Source: Methanomassiliicoccus sp. (GTDB lineage Archaea > Thermoplasmatota > Thermoplasmata > Methanomassiliicoccales > Methanomassiliicoccaceae). From it: 64,000 bases of DNA. The stretch covers positions 172,318-236,317 of the forward strand of contig JAWQJJ010000004.1 in the NCBI GenBank assembly GCA_033485155.1, in the 5' to 3' direction. Shown piece after piece: positions 1 through 8,943 of this stretch (its first letter is position 1; the number at the start of each line of letters is the position of its first letter). The position numbers and the translations under genes were made by a program. The notes under the pieces are model-generated. The model had not been told where the DNA came from. It was given only the letters and a program-made list of their open reading frames with translations, and ran no database searches.

Positions 1-2
1 CC

Positions 3-446
3 GGCAGCGACATCATGAGCTCCAAGTTCGAGGGCCAGTCGCCTGCGTGGCACAAGGAGCACGAAGTCGCTTTCGAGGAGGCCCAGAATGAGGCCAAGGG
101 GCACTTCCACCGCTGCCCGCGCTGCCAGAAGTGGGTGTGCGACAACGACTGGAACGAGGAAGCCTCGCTGTGCGTGGATGATGCTCCGCTGGAGTCGGTG
201 GAGGTGGCCGCGGCCCGGGCCGACAAGATGAAGAAGGACATCGTCCAGAAGGCCGAGCAGACCCAGGTGTTCACCGGCGAGATCGACCAGCGCCAGGCCA
301 TGTGCCCGAAGTGCGGAAAGCCGGCGGGCCAGGGTAAGTTCTGCAATAACTGCGGAGCGCCGATGGGAATGCCCAAGTGCTCCCAGTGCGGTGCTCAGAA
401 CCCGCCCGGGGCCAGGTTCTGTTCGGAGTGCGGCGGGAAGGTATGA
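3..446 (+). CDS. Zinc-ribbon protein, 5' end cut by window edge
   Basis: The frame is open to the left edge, and codons before the first ATG (position 15) look coding, so the true start probably lies outside the window. The visible part has a CPRC...C pair near the N-terminus, a charged middle, then two C-terminal CxxC-type zinc ribbons (CPKCGK...CNNCG and CSQCG...CSECG). No catalytic motif is visible. Double zinc ribbons of this kind usually mediate protein or nucleic acid contacts; a specific role cannot be read from sequence. The MFS gene downstream has its own Shine-Dalgarno sequence and starts 85 bases after this stop. Confidence 0.8.
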   Translation, partial: GSDIMSSKFEGQSPAWHKEHEVAFEEAQNEAKGHFHRCPRCQKWVCDNDWNEEASLCVDDAPLESVEVAAARADKMKKDIVQKAEQTQVFTGEIDQRQAMCPKCGKPAGQGKFCNNCGAPMGMPKCSQCGAQNPPGARFCSECGGKV

Positions 447-531
447 GCGGGGGCCTCGGCCCCTTGTTCCCGGGCCGTGGGACGCAGGGTCGAGGGAAGC
501 GGACGGAGAACCAGTAGCAGGAGCGGGAGCC

Positions 532-1800
532 ATGGACGCCGGGGACAGCTGGGCCAGAAGGTTCTTCACCGTGTGGACCGGTCAGGCGTTCTCCCTGATC
601 GGCAGCCAGCTGGTCCAGTTCGCCCTGGTGTGGTGGTTAACGGTGGAGACCGGCTCGGCCATCGTGCTCACCCTGGCCTCGGTCATGGGTATCTTGCCCC
701 AGGTGGTGATCACGCCCTTCGCCGGCGCCTACGTGGACCGTTGGAGTCGCAAGAAGGTGATGATCGCCGCCGATGGTATGATCGCCGCGGTCACCGTCCT
801 GCTTATGCTCTCGTTCGCCCTGGGCACCGTGGACATCGTCCAGATCATGGCCGTGCTCCTGCTCCGGTCCATCTTTTCCGGGTTTCACTGGCCGGCCATG
901 CAGGCCTCCACCTCCCTCATGGTGCCTAAGGCCTACCTGGCCCGGGTCAACGGCCTCAACGAGGCCATACGGGGGGTTGCCTCCATCGCCGCTCCTCCCC
1001 TGGGAGCCGTGCTCATCGCCTTCCTCCCGATGTGGGCCGTGCTCTCCTTCGACGTCATCACCGCCACCATCGCCATTCTCGCGGTGGCCGTCGTCAGCAT
1101 CCCTGAGGTTCACCGTGCCGCCGAAAAGGTCAACGTATCGGTCGTGACCGACCTCAGAGAGGCCCTCAGTTACATCCGGGCATGGCAGGGGGCGGTCTGG
1201 CTGATCGTCATCTTCATGCTCATCAACTTTCTCATCAATCCCGCGTTCTCCCTTCTATCCCTGCTCGCCCTTAAGCACTTTGGCGGGGGAGCGATCGAAT
1301 ATGCCGCCCTGGAGTCCGTTGCCGGTCTGGGAATGATCGTCGGGGGTATCACCCTTGGCGTCTGGGGCGGGACCTCGAGGAAGATCGTCACCTGCATGGC
1401 GGCCACCGGGACATGTGGTGTGGGGGTCGCCCTGATCGGTCTGCTTCCTCCCGATGGCTACCTCCTGGCGATCCTGGGCTGCCTGCTGATCGGCCTCTCC
1501 CTCCCGGTGATCAACGGGACCATCGTGGCGATCATGCAGCGCGGGGTCCCCGCTGGCCTCCAGGGCCGGGTGCTCGCGCTCCTGGGCAGCGGGGTGGCGG
1601 CCATGAGCCCTGTGGGCCTCTTGCTGGCTGGCCCGATCTCCGAGAGCGTCGGCATCCAGGCATGGTTCTTGGTCGGAGGCGCGGTCATGATAATCACCGC
1701 CTTGGGCTCCATGTTCGTCCCGGTGATAATGCACATAGAAGACCAGGAAGCGGTCGATCAGCTTGAGCACCCCCGCCTTTCCCTGCCCGGGCAGAGATAG
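532..1800 (+). CDS. Major facilitator superfamily transporter
   Basis: Encodes 422 residues, a usual MFS length, with about 12 hydrophobic helices. The loop between helices 2 and 3 carries the MFS signature-like stretch GAYVDRWSRKKVM (motif A, D-R-x-x-R/K-K). The open frame extends to 391, but ATG 532 follows GGAG and begins just before the first membrane helix, so it is chosen; the upstream 47 codons overlap the zinc-ribbon gene and look non-coding. It resembles the MFS group annotated as macrolide or multidrug efflux (MefA-like), so proton-driven drug or metabolite export is likely; the substrate is unknown. Confidence 0.85.
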   Translation: MDAGDSWARRFFTVWTGQAFSLIGSQLVQFALVWWLTVETGSAIVLTLASVMGILPQVVITPFAGAYVDRWSRKKVMIAADGMIAAVTVLLMLSFALGTVDIVQIMAVLLLRSIFSGFHWPAMQASTSLMVPKAYLARVNGLNEAIRGVASIAAPPLGAVLIAFLPMWAVLSFDVITATIAILAVAVVSIPEVHRAAEKVNVSVVTDLREALSYIRAWQGAVWLIVIFMLINFLINPAFSLLSLLALKHFGGGAIEYAALESVAGLGMIVGGITLGVWGGTSRKIVTCMAATGTCGVGVALIGLLPPDGYLLAILGCLLIGLSLPVINGTIVAIMQRGVPAGLQGRVLALLGSGVAAMSPVGLLLAGPISESVGIQAWFLVGGAVMIITALGSMFVPVIMHIEDQEAVDQLEHPRLSLPGQR

Positions 1801-1832
1801 GTTCATCGGCCACCCGGTGCAATCGATGATCC

Positions 1833-3851
1833 ATGGATCATCATGGCGGTCATGGTCAAGGAGGCCCACCGGGCAACGACCACGGCAAAGGCGTCATGGT
1901 GCCTCGGGGGCACGGGGAAATGGCCAGGAACATGCTGCGGCGGTTCATTGTGTGCGCCGTTCTCACCGTACCTATCCTTGCCCTCACTCCGGAGGTGCAG
2001 CATTTGTTCGGTGCGACCTTGGACCTGCCGTTCGAGGGACCCGCCCTGCTCGTGCTGTCGACAGTAGTGTTCGCCTACGGAGGGTGGCCCTTCCTTACTG
2101 GCCTGGTGCGGGAGCTGAGGGACCGTCTCCCGGGGATGATGACCCTCATCGGGCTGGCCATCAGCGTGGCGTACCTCTACTCCGCCGCCTCCGTGCTTTT
2201 CCTCGGCGGAGCGGTGTTCTTCTGGGAGCTGGCCACCCTGATCGACATCATGCTGCTCGGCCACTACCTGGAGATGCGCTCGGTGCAGGGCGCGTCGAAG
2301 GCCCTGGAGGAGCTGGCGCGGGTGCTCCCGGCGGATGCCGAGGTCGTCCGGGATGGCAGGGAGGTGAGGATCAGTGCCGGAGACCTCAGGCCGGACGACA
2401 TCGTCATCGTACGCCCCGGCTCTAAGATCCCCGCCGACGGTGAGGTGATAGAGGGCGAAAGCGACGTGAACGAATCGCTGCTGACCGGGGAATCCCGCCC
2501 GATGGCCAAGGGGCCGGGGGACGAGGTCATCGGCGGGGCCCTTAACGGCGAGGGGGCCCTGAGAGTCAGGGTCACCCGCACCGGGGCTGACGCCTACCTC
2601 AGCCAGGTCATCGACCTCGTCCGTCGGGCCCAGGAGAGCCGCTCCCGGAGCCAGGACCTCGCTGATCGGGCCGCGCTCATCCTCACTGTCGTCGCCCTCA
2701 CTAGCGGCGCGCTCACCCTGGCCGCCTGGTTGGCGGTCGGCGAGGGCGGGGGCTTCGCCGTCGAGCGCGCGGTGACGGTCATGGTCATATGCTGCCCCCA
2801 CGCTCTGGGCCTGGCGATCCCTCTGGTGGTAGCGACATCCACAGTCCTAGCGGCCCGTTCTGGCTTTCTGGTCCGGGAGAGGAATGCCTTCGAGCGCGCG
2901 AGGAACGTGGACACCGTGGTCTTCGACAAGACCGGAACGCTCACCGAGGGCAACTTCAGGGTGTTGGAGATCGCACCCTCTCCAGGCATGAGCGAGGACG
3001 AGGCGCTCAGCGTTGCCGCAGCGGTGGAGTCCGGTTCGGAGCACGCCATCGCCCGAGGCATCGTGGCCTCGGCCAGAGAACGGGGGCTCGCAGACAAGGC
3101 GGTCAAGGACTTCAAGGCCATTCCCGGGAGGGGGGCGAGGGCGGTCGTCGACGGTGCCGAGCGCATGATGCTGTCCCCCTCGGCGTTGAGGGAGTTCGGC
3201 GTGACCAATGACATCCCGGACATCGCTGCCCTTTCTCGGGGCGGGCGAACGGTCGTCCTCCTTGCCGCGGGGAGCAGGGCGCTGGCAGCCTTCGCCCTGG
3301 CCGACCGCGTGCGCCCCGAGTCCCGGGAGGCGGTGGCCGAGCTAAAGCGAAGAGGGGTCCGGTCGGTGATGATAACCGGGGACAGCCCCGAGGTGGCGGA
3401 GGCGGTGGCCGGCGAGCTGGGGATGGACGGCTACCGAGCCTCCGTGCCCCCGGCCGGCAAGGCTGCGGCCGTACGGGAGATGCGGCGCGAGCACGTGGTG
3501 GCAATGGTCGGGGACGGGGTGAACGACGCCCCCGCTCTCGTGGCGGCGGACATCGGGGTCGCCATCGGCGCGGGGACGGACGTGGCGGTAGGTTCGGCGG
3601 ACATCATACTGGTACGCAGCGATCCCCGGGACGTGCCCCGGGTGATCACCCTCTCCCGCCGGACCTACTCCAAGATGGTGCAGAACCTCGTCTACGCCAC
3701 CGGGTACAATGCCGTAGCCATACCGCTGGCCGCCGGCATTTTGGCCTCACAGGGGGTGGTGCTCACCCCGGCCGCGGGGGCGGCCCTGATGAGCATATCG
3801 ACCATCGTGGTGGCGATCAATGCCCGCCTGCTCCGCGCCGATCACCATTAA
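1833..3851 (+). CDS. copB: Heavy-metal P-type ATPase, CopB-like
   Basis: P1B-type metal-transporting ATPase of 672 residues. Visible motifs in order: a His-rich N-terminus (HHGGHGQGG), the actuator loop LTGES, the membrane metal site CCPHALG, the phosphorylation site DKTGTLT and the hinge GDGVNDAPAL. The CPH rather than CPC motif, together with a His-rich rather than CxxC N-terminus, places it with CopB-type Cu/Ag pumps that export metal from the cytoplasm. It starts 32 bases after the MFS gene and may be cotranscribed. The exact metal (Cu+, Ag+ or Cu2+) is inference from the motif. Confidence 0.93.
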   Translation: MDHHGGHGQGGPPGNDHGKGVMVPRGHGEMARNMLRRFIVCAVLTVPILALTPEVQHLFGATLDLPFEGPALLVLSTVVFAYGGWPFLTGLVRELRDRLPGMMTLIGLAISVAYLYSAASVLFLGGAVFFWELATLIDIMLLGHYLEMRSVQGASKALEELARVLPADAEVVRDGREVRISAGDLRPDDIVIVRPGSKIPADGEVIEGESDVNESLLTGESRPMAKGPGDEVIGGALNGEGALRVRVTRTGADAYLSQVIDLVRRAQESRSRSQDLADRAALILTVVALTSGALTLAAWLAVGEGGGFAVERAVTVMVICCPHALGLAIPLVVATSTVLAARSGFLVRERNAFERARNVDTVVFDKTGTLTEGNFRVLEIAPSPGMSEDEALSVAAAVESGSEHAIARGIVASARERGLADKAVKDFKAIPGRGARAVVDGAERMMLSPSALREFGVTNDIPDIAALSRGGRTVVLLAAGSRALAAFALADRVRPESREAVAELKRRGVRSVMITGDSPEVAEAVAGELGMDGYRASVPPAGKAAAVREMRREHVVAMVGDGVNDAPALVAADIGVAIGAGTDVAVGSADIILVRSDPRDVPRVITLSRRTYSKMVQNLVYATGYNAVAIPLAAGILASQGVVLTPAAGAALMSISTIVVAINARLLRADHH

Positions 3852-3875
3852 GCCAAGGACGGGCGTAGGGGTGTC

Positions 3876-4262
3876 ATGCGTTGCTCCCACTGTCAGAAGT
3901 GCTGTCAGGACACCATAATGGAGCTCAGCGAGGCGGACATGGCTCGCCTGGAGCGTCGGGGATACCGCCGCTCGGAGTTCTCCTACGTGGGGGTAGACGG
4001 CATTCCCCGCCTCCGCAACGTGGGTGTGTGGTGCTTCTTTTACGATCCGGAGAGGAAGCGCTGCCGCGAGTACCAAGCCCGGCCCCTGGGGTGTGCACTG
4101 TACCCGGTCAACGTCGACCAGGACGGAGAGGTCCTCATCGATGCTCTGTGCCCTGAAGCTCGCAGCATAGACGGTCGCGAGCTTCAGCTCAAAGGCCGGA
4201 GGCTGAAGATGCTGCTGGCCACCATCGACGCGGAAGCCTCCCGGCGTCGGAATCAACCGTAG
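3876..4262 (+). CDS. YkgJ-family cysteine cluster protein
   Basis: A 128-residue protein with the arrangement of the YkgJ / UPF0153 cysteine-cluster family: CSHCQKCC at the N-terminus, then WCFFY, CREYQARPLGC and a late Cys (ALCPEA). These cysteines are thought to bind zinc or an Fe-S cluster; the biochemical role of the family is not settled. It starts 24 bases after the copper ATPase stop, so it may belong to the same transcript. Its last 10 bases overlap the convergent ROK kinase gene. Confidence 0.85.
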   Translation: MRCSHCQKCCQDTIMELSEADMARLERRGYRRSEFSYVGVDGIPRLRNVGVWCFFYDPERKRCREYQARPLGCALYPVNVDQDGEVLIDALCPEARSIDGRELQLKGRRLKMLLATIDAEASRRRNQP

Positions 4263-5200
4263 ATCTCCAAGGCCAGGGTCGCTGCCCCTACCACTCCGGC
4301 CAGGTCGCCCAGGGTGGACGGTTCCACGGTCAACCCGTCGGCCGCCGGCCGGAGGCACTGGGTCTTCGCCCCCTGCATCACCATGTCAAAGAGGCCGGGG
4401 AATCCGAAGAGGACCGTTCCGCCCAGCACGACCTTCTTCGGGTTCAATGAGTTGATTACGCTGGCCACCGACGACGACAGCGCCGCGGCCATCTCGTCGC
4501 GGACCCTCAGGGCGAAGGGGTCTCCCCGCTCCGCGGCGGTCGCCACCATCGGACAGCCGATGACCTCCGGGTACCCGGCGCACATCATGGGAAGCATATC
4601 CCCACCGGTGCCCTCTGCCACCGCCCTCCGCACCCGCTTCTCGACGCTGGCGCCTCCGGCGTAAGCTTCCACGCACCCCCGGCGACCGCAGGTACAATCG
4701 GCACCGTCCAACTGCACCGAGATGTGGCCGAAGTGGCCCCCGCAACCGGTGGCACCCTCGAGCAGACGGCCATCGACGACCGCCCCGCCCCCGATGCCTG
4801 TGCCCACGAAAAGGCAGACCAGGTCGTCGACCCCCCGCCCGGCCCCGTGCTTCCACTCGCCGACGGTGGCCATCACTACATCGTTGCGCAGAACCACTGG
4901 AGCTCCTACGGCCTCGGCGAGCATGTTCTGGAACGGGATGTCCGGCCAGAACAGGTTGGGCCCGCAGCGCACCAACCCTCGCCCGGTGTCGACCTGACCA
5001 GCGATCCCCACCCCGACCGGCGCCTGCATCCCGAGGTCCAGCCGCATGATCATCTCCCGGACCTGGTCCAGGACCCCCTGCGGCCCCCCGGGGACATCGG
5101 TGCGCTCCCTGAGAATCTCCGTTGGTCGGCCCCCCTCGACCCGAGCCGCCCGCACGTTGCTGCGGCCGATATCGATGCCGATCGAAAACCTCTCCCGCAT
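4253..5200 (-). CDS. ROK-family sugar kinase (glucokinase-like)
   Basis: A ROK protein of about 315 residues. It has the N-terminal phosphate-binding motif GIDIGRSNVRAA, the catalytic-region glycines FVGTGIGGG, and the ROK zinc motif CTCGRRGCVEAY. ROK kinases phosphorylate glucose or N-acetylated amino sugars with ATP. The frame opens at 5227, but Met at 5200 lies immediately before the first ATP-binding strand and is preferred. No DNA-binding domain is present, so it is a kinase rather than a NagC-type repressor. The sugar cannot be assigned; glucose is the default for archaeal members. Confidence 0.88.
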   Translation of the reverse strand: MRERFSIGIDIGRSNVRAARVEGGRPTEILRERTDVPGGPQGVLDQVREMIMRLDLGMQAPVGVGIAGQVDTGRGLVRCGPNLFWPDIPFQNMLAEAVGAPVVLRNDVVMATVGEWKHGAGRGVDDLVCLFVGTGIGGGAVVDGRLLEGATGCGGHFGHISVQLDGADCTCGRRGCVEAYAGGASVEKRVRRAVAEGTGGDMLPMMCAGYPEVIGCPMVATAAERGDPFALRVRDEMAAALSSSVASVINSLNPKKVVLGGTVLFGFPGLFDMVMQGAKTQCLRPAADGLTVEPSTLGDLAGVVGAATLALEIYG

Positions 5201-5368
5201 ACATCTATCATGGCCAGGGAGGTTCAAGAGCCTATGCCCTCGCGGACTTGAGGCCGTAGCCCACGCACCGGACCTCGGCCCGACCCAAGGGCCTCATTAT
5301 TGATGGACCGAGATTTAAAGCCAAGTATTATACCTGGCCGCAGGTGTTATCTGGACGGAAGGGAAGAT

Positions 5369-5914
5369 ATGAGATGCGAAAATTGTGGTAACGAGAACGC
5401 CGAAGGAGTGACCTTCTGCATGGCGTGCGGGGCCCGGATGGTCCCCGTCAGTGATACGGCGCCGGCCGCCCCGGTAGCCCCGCCGGGAGGACAAGCGGCG
5501 CCCCCTCACGTCCCGCCCTACCCTGCCCAGCTGTTCCGCCCTCCCCGTGTGGCGACGGTCAGGAACGTCCATCTAGGCGACGTACTATTCCTTATTTCCT
5601 CGGCCCTATTGCTGGTGGCAGGGTTCGATAACTTTGCCTCGCTGTCCTATCTGGCCCGCGCCCAGTACGTGCTACTCGGCCTGTTCGCCATCGTGGGTGG
5701 GCTGCTGTTCCTGGGCATGATCATCATGCCCCATCTGTTGAAACCCATCGCCCATATGATGGACCTGATCGTGCTCGGCCTGTCGGCCATCTTCCTCTTC
5801 TGGGGGGTGGCGGCGATGTTCGGTAGCAGCATCGGCTACGACGGCGGTATGGTGTTCGTCGGCGGGTTGTTCGGTCTGGCTGGAATGGCTCTGAGGATGG
5901 GCATCATCCGGTGA
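5369..5914 (+). CDS. Zinc-ribbon membrane protein
   Basis: About 181 residues: one N-terminal zinc ribbon (CENCGNENAEG...CMACG), a Pro/Ala-rich linker, then four hydrophobic segments that fill the C-terminal half. The frame opens at 5300, but ATG 5369 starts directly at the zinc ribbon and lies downstream of a TTTAAA TATA-like box near 5312, so it is preferred. The layout (cytoplasmic ribbon, linker, DUF-like membrane domain) is common in Thermoplasmatota; no function is known. Confidence 0.75.
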   Translation: MRCENCGNENAEGVTFCMACGARMVPVSDTAPAAPVAPPGGQAAPPHVPPYPAQLFRPPRVATVRNVHLGDVLFLISSALLLVAGFDNFASLSYLARAQYVLLGLFAIVGGLLFLGMIIMPHLLKPIAHMMDLIVLGLSAIFLFWGVAAMFGSSIGYDGGMVFVGGLFGLAGMALRMGIIR

Positions 5915-5936
5915 CGGCGGCGCCCAATATCTTTTA

Positions 5937-6641
5937 TTATCGTTCAAGTTCGGCCATGAGCCTGGTCAGGCCGTCGAGGGCTCTCCGCCCTCGCGGGCTC
6001 AGGGAATACAGGCGGCTCTTTTTGTCATAGCCTATGTACCTGCCCTCCAGCAATGACCGCAGGTGGAACTGGAGGTGCCCCTTCTGCAAACCCTTGATCC
6101 GGGAGATCGAAGCCAGGCTGTCGTCCTCTTGGGATAGATGCTGGAGGATGCCGATGCGGATCGCGTTGGACAGGGGTCCCAGGGCCACCTCCACCTCTTC
6201 CGGTCTAAGCTCCTCGAGCGATCCGTTCCGCCCCCCTTTTTTTCGTGATGAGCTTAGAGCGAGATTGTAGGTGTCCAGATATGATCTCACCTGGGTTTCC
6301 AGGCTGTCAGCCAGCATGTCCACGTCAGGTACATCGGCTCCCCTCACCGCCTGGCGTGCGCTCCTCCGTGCCAGGGCGCGGAATACCTCTTCCCGTCCAC
6401 CCTGCTCGAAGGCTTCGAGAGTCTCGTTCAACCACTCCACCAGTGCGTCCCGCCACCTGCCGCTGGCAGCCACGCCGGGCCATCCCAGTCCCCGGTCGAT
6501 CCTCTCCACCAGCACCGAGCGCACCTGCTGGGCGAAAACCCTGCGGATGTCCTCGTCGCGCAGGCTGGTGAAGGAGTCGTTCAGCTGCCGCACCTCGGAC
6601 CGCAAGGCCTCGATTTGTTCCTTCAGCTCGTCGCTGCTCAT
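5937..6641 (-). CDS. Winged-helix transcriptional regulator (ArsR-like C-terminus)
   Basis: A 234-residue protein. Residues 1-40 form a probable coiled coil (LKEQIEALRSEVRQL), followed by a helical middle domain. The last 80 residues are a winged helix: IRIGILQHL, a recognition helix around LQKGHLQFHLRSL, and a wing ending YSLSPRGRRAL. This is the ArsR / UPF0087-like fold used by archaeal regulators. No metal-binding cysteines are seen, so it is not a classic metal sensor. It is divergent from the DUF1638 gene across a 107-base AT-rich gap, making that gene a candidate target. Confidence 0.8.
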   Translation of the reverse strand: MSSDELKEQIEALRSEVRQLNDSFTSLRDEDIRRVFAQQVRSVLVERIDRGLGWPGVAASGRWRDALVEWLNETLEAFEQGGREEVFRALARRSARQAVRGADVPDVDMLADSLETQVRSYLDTYNLALSSSRKKGGRNGSLEELRPEEVEVALGPLSNAIRIGILQHLSQEDDSLASISRIKGLQKGHLQFHLRSLLEGRYIGYDKKSRLYSLSPRGRRALDGLTRLMAELER

Positions 6642-6748
6642 CGGACACCGTAATAGAAAAGTATGACTTAGAAATACATTAATATTACGATGGCCCTTGC
6701 AACAAGCGGCGACGGGTGTGCCGCGGCATGCCCGGCCAGGAAGAGATC

Positions 6749-7378
6749 ATGAGGATCGGCATAATCGCGTGCGAGACCTTTGAACGGGGCCTCGAGGAAC
6801 TGATCCAGGGCGACGAGGATATCGTATACAAGGAGTATCTGGAGTTCGGCCTGCACGAGTACCCCGAGGATCTCAAGCGAGTGGTCATCGACAAGGTCAA
6901 TTCCCTGGAAGGCAAGGTGGACGCCGTGCTGCTGGGCTACGGCATATGTAACTCCCTGAAGGACGTTGTCGCCGAGATGCGGGTGCCCACGGTCCAGCTG
7001 GTGGGCGACGACTGCATCGGCGTGCTGATCACCCCCGAGGAGTACGCCCGCGAGCGCAAGATCTGCGCGGGGACGATGTATCACACCCCATACTTCTCCA
7101 AGATGGGCCGGGAGTGGTTCGAGCGCAAGCTCAGTGAGCAGATGCCCAACTATCGAGAGGTAGGCCTGGACCTGGACTGGTACCTGAGGACGATGTTCGA
7201 CGGCTATCAGCGGGTGCTGTTCATCGACGATGGGCTGGGGAATATGGAGGAGTTCGAAACCATGTCCCGCCGGTTCGCCGCCGACCTCCACCTGAGGTAC
7301 GAACGGAGATGCGGGACGTTGGAGCTCCTGGCTCAGGGTCTGGCGAGGACCAAGGAGCTGGCCCGGGGCCGGGCGTGA
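6749..7378 (+). CDS. DUF1638 domain protein
   Basis: A 209-residue protein starting MRIGIIACETF, with LGYGICNSL and the CAGTMYHTPY segment typical of DUF1638. The frame opens at 6716, but ATG 6749 follows AGGAAGAG and matches the usual family start. DUF1638 proteins occur widely in methanogens and other corrinoid-methyltransferase users; the biochemical role is not established. The compact alpha/beta pattern and conserved Cys, Gly and His residues suggest a cofactor- or metal-binding protein, which is inference. Confidence 0.82.
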   Translation: MRIGIIACETFERGLEELIQGDEDIVYKEYLEFGLHEYPEDLKRVVIDKVNSLEGKVDAVLLGYGICNSLKDVVAEMRVPTVQLVGDDCIGVLITPEEYARERKICAGTMYHTPYFSKMGREWFERKLSEQMPNYREVGLDLDWYLRTMFDGYQRVLFIDDGLGNMEEFETMSRRFAADLHLRYERRCGTLELLAQGLARTKELARGRA

Positions 7379-7400
7379 TCACAGGCTGTGGCGGGGGCGA

Positions 7401-8261
7401 CTACACCAGGGTCCTCATCATCGTCCGGTCCCTGACCCCCGGCTCTCCCTCCATCACGAACTTCTCCAGTTCATCATTCAGCCGGTCCCGTTCCTCATAG
7501 CAGAACGCATGCCCCCCGACATCGAACTTGACGAGCTTCGAGCCTTTGATCAGGCGGTTCTGGGCCTGTGCCAGGGCGAAGGGAACGATGTGGTCGTTGA
7601 CTCCGTGGAAGATCCGGGTGGGAAGGTCGATGTGCCCCATCTCCTGCCTGAGATCGCGATCCCTCAGCTCCTCGAACCCCCTGATGGTGGATCGGGGCGG
7701 CGCCTCCAGCCCCATCTGGTCGTACCACCGGTGCAGCTCCGGGCTGGCATCTGTGGAGAAGAAGTTCTTCCCGAAGTCGCTCTTGCCCTTGGCGATGTCC
7801 GCGTGCTCGCCGTCCAGGATCGTCGTGATCGCCTCCGCCGGCACTCCCTCAGGGAAGTCTTGGCTAGCCTGTAGCCGGGGAACGGCCGCCGCCAGCAGGG
7901 CGAGCTTCGACACCCGGGGGTCCTTCGACGTTGCCACATAGTGAGCGGCGATGGCCCCGCCCATGGAGAAGCCCGCCAGGGTGACGTTGTTCAGTCCGAG
8001 GATAGAGATGACGCGGCCCACATCGCTGGCCCAGACATCGTAGTCAAGGCCCTCCCAGGTCTTGGTCGAAAGGCCAAACCCTCGCAGGTCCAGGGCGATC
8101 ACCCGGATCCCCCTGGCGGGCAGTTCCAGCGATTGCGCGTCAAACATCCTGAGGTTCAGCGGCCAGCCATGGATGAAAACGATCGGCCGGCCCTCTCCCC
8201 AGTCCTGAACGTGGATCTCCACGCCCGGCTCCACCTCGATGTAACCCGTTCCGTTGGCCAT
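7401..8261 (-). CDS. Alpha/beta hydrolase
   Basis: A 286-residue alpha/beta-hydrolase. It shows the oxyanion segment HGWPLN, the nucleophile elbow GFSMGG, an acidic residue in GVNDHIVPF and the catalytic His in GGHAFCYEE, so the triad is complete. It most resembles the haloperoxidase / esterase group of the fold; the substrate is unknown. A TATA-like CCCTTTTAAA sits about 30 bases upstream of the start (8291-8300 on this strand), predicting a leader of only a few bases. Confidence 0.88.
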   Translation of the reverse strand: MANGTGYIEVEPGVEIHVQDWGEGRPIVFIHGWPLNLRMFDAQSLELPARGIRVIALDLRGFGLSTKTWEGLDYDVWASDVGRVISILGLNNVTLAGFSMGGAIAAHYVATSKDPRVSKLALLAAAVPRLQASQDFPEGVPAEAITTILDGEHADIAKGKSDFGKNFFSTDASPELHRWYDQMGLEAPPRSTIRGFEELRDRDLRQEMGHIDLPTRIFHGVNDHIVPFALAQAQNRLIKGSKLVKFDVGGHAFCYEERDRLNDELEKFVMEGEPGVRDRTMMRTLV

Positions 8262-8370
8262 GTTGATCGTAATCAGGTGCCGACCGGTGGTTTAAAAGGG
8301 TTGTCCGTTCACTACTTATTATACTGAAGGAAAGGCGTTTTTTCATCATTCTGAGGGCCGATGCTGGCCA

Positions 8371-8904
8371 TCATCCCGTCCCGCTGGAAGGGCGCTGGTC
8401 TTCGCCCTTATTGCGTCCATCGCCCGTGCTGGCCCGCCTGACCATGTAGTGGGCGTCGATCCCCGCCGCGTACTGGAGATCCCTCTGCACCAGGAATCCG
8501 TGCCTTTCCCAGAACGGCCGGGACCGCTGCACCGCTACCAGCGCGCATGCCCCCAGGTCCTGCTCCTGAGCGATGGCTAGGGCCTCCCGAACCAGGCGGT
8601 CCCCCCATCCCTTGCCGCGGTGGTCGGCGTACACCGCTAGATCGTGGACATAAAGACAGTCGGGGCGCTCGGGCAGCACCATGTTCCGGGCGTCCAGCGG
8701 CGCCACCTCGCCGAGGGCCCAGGGGTGGCAGAATAGGTATGCTGCCAGCACATCATCGTCGAAACCCCCCAACGCCCCTCGTCCCCATAGCTTGATCTTC
8801 CGGTCAAAGGATGCCGATGACTCAAGCAAGACCTCAGGATAGGCGGAGCGCTGCACCGCGAGCACCTCGGGCAGGTCGGAAGGGACGAGAGGACGTATTG
8901 GCAT
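8371..8904 (-). CDS. GNAT-family N-acetyltransferase
   Basis: A 177-residue GNAT enzyme. The acetyl-CoA pyrophosphate loop is seen as HRGKGWGDRL (Q/RxxGxG/A), preceded by the strand LYVHDLAVYADH and followed by the FWERHGF element that closes the fold. It transfers an acetyl group to an amine or peptide substrate that cannot be named from sequence. The gene begins 40 bases after the end of the aldo/keto reductase gene on the same strand, so the two may be cotranscribed. Confidence 0.85.
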   Translation of the reverse strand: MPIRPLVPSDLPEVLAVQRSAYPEVLLESSASFDRKIKLWGRGALGGFDDDVLAAYLFCHPWALGEVAPLDARNMVLPERPDCLYVHDLAVYADHRGKGWGDRLVREALAIAQEQDLGACALVAVQRSRPFWERHGFLVQRDLQYAAGIDAHYMVRRASTGDGRNKGEDQRPSSGTG

Positions 8905-8943
8905 CGACTCGCCCCACCGCGCGGACAGCCATAAACCTGCCGC

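Noticed and set aside
391..531. N-terminal extension of the MFS frame
   Set aside because: It overlaps the zinc-ribbon gene and lacks hydrophobic or conserved sequence; ATG 532 has a GGAG.
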